A stretch of 5,089 nucleotides of DNA from Candidatus Levyibacteriota bacterium (GTDB lineage: Bacteria > Patescibacteriota > Microgenomatia > Levybacterales > UBA12049): NCBI GenBank assembly GCA_016204425.1, contig JACQKR010000011.1:1-5089 (forward strand), written 5' to 3'. Shown piece by piece: positions 5,080-5,089 of this stretch. The position numbers were made by a program, and so were the translations under genes. The notes beneath the pieces are model-generated. The model was not told where the DNA came from. It worked only from the letters and a program-made list of their open reading frames with translations, and made no database searches. Each line of letters opens with the position of its first letter. Within the stretch, counting starts at the first letter, position 1.

Positions 5080-5085
5080 AGATTA
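5080..5085 (-). promoter_or_regulatory. Possible -10 box for a leaderless GIY-YIG gene
   Basis: On the minus strand TAATCT (5085-5080) is followed by 6 bases and the ATG at 5073, the same spacing seen before the methyltransferase and HTH genes. The -35 region would lie outside the window, so it cannot be checked here. Confidence 0.35.
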
Positions 5086-5089
5086 TCCC

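Noticed and set aside
1..5089. CRISPR array, tRNA or rRNA genes, insertion-sequence terminal repeats, long flanking direct repeats
   Set aside because: None seen by reading both strands. The cassette ends show no clear shared direct repeat, so its exact boundaries cannot be placed.

Overview
The window looks like an accessory, mobile-element-rich patch of a bacterial genome, most likely a Candidate Phyla Radiation (Patescibacteria/Parcubacteria-type) organism. This rests mainly on the serine recombinase, whose sequence style (YARKS, a long zinc-ribbon tail) I recall as abundant in those genomes. It is a recollection, not a search result. TAA, TAG and TGA all serve as stops, so the standard code fits. 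Shine-Dalgarno sites are weak or absent, and three of the five genes have a TANNNT box exactly 6 bases before the ATG, which suggests leaderless mRNAs.

Layout. 39-639 (minus): a predicted PD-(D/E)XK nuclease, ending in an intrinsic terminator that contains its own stop codon. 640-1222: a long non-coding stretch. Its left part (657-776) folds, when read on the minus strand, into a compact RNA of three directly abutting hairpins, two capped by GNRA tetraloops. The 7-nt loop of the first hairpin is perfectly complementary to the 3' end, making a pseudoknot. Its right part holds a consensus sigma-70 promoter (990-1019, plus), a candidate small RNA or leader ending in a U-rich tract (about 1026-1140), and ACCTA-type repeats on an 11-bp period just before the next gene. 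1223-4491 (plus): three closely spaced genes, namely a ParB-like/beta-class DNA methyltransferase fusion, a helix-turn-helix protein of the terminase-small-subunit type, and a large serine recombinase. A 15-bp hairpin separates the last two. 4492-5073 (minus): a GIY-YIG-fold nuclease whose stop codon directly abuts the recombinase stop.

How it may work together. The three plus-strand genes look like a phage-derived or integrative cassette carrying DNA modification, a DNA-binding packaging-type protein and its own recombinase. No large terminase, portal or capsid gene is visible, so this is not a recognisable prophage module. Each flank carries a putative nuclease on the opposite strand. A modification-plus-nuclease defence island is an attractive reading, but no pairing is proven. 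The most unusual signal is the pseudoknotted RNA directly upstream of, and on the same strand as, the PD-(D/E)XK gene. I do not recognise it as any known RNA class.
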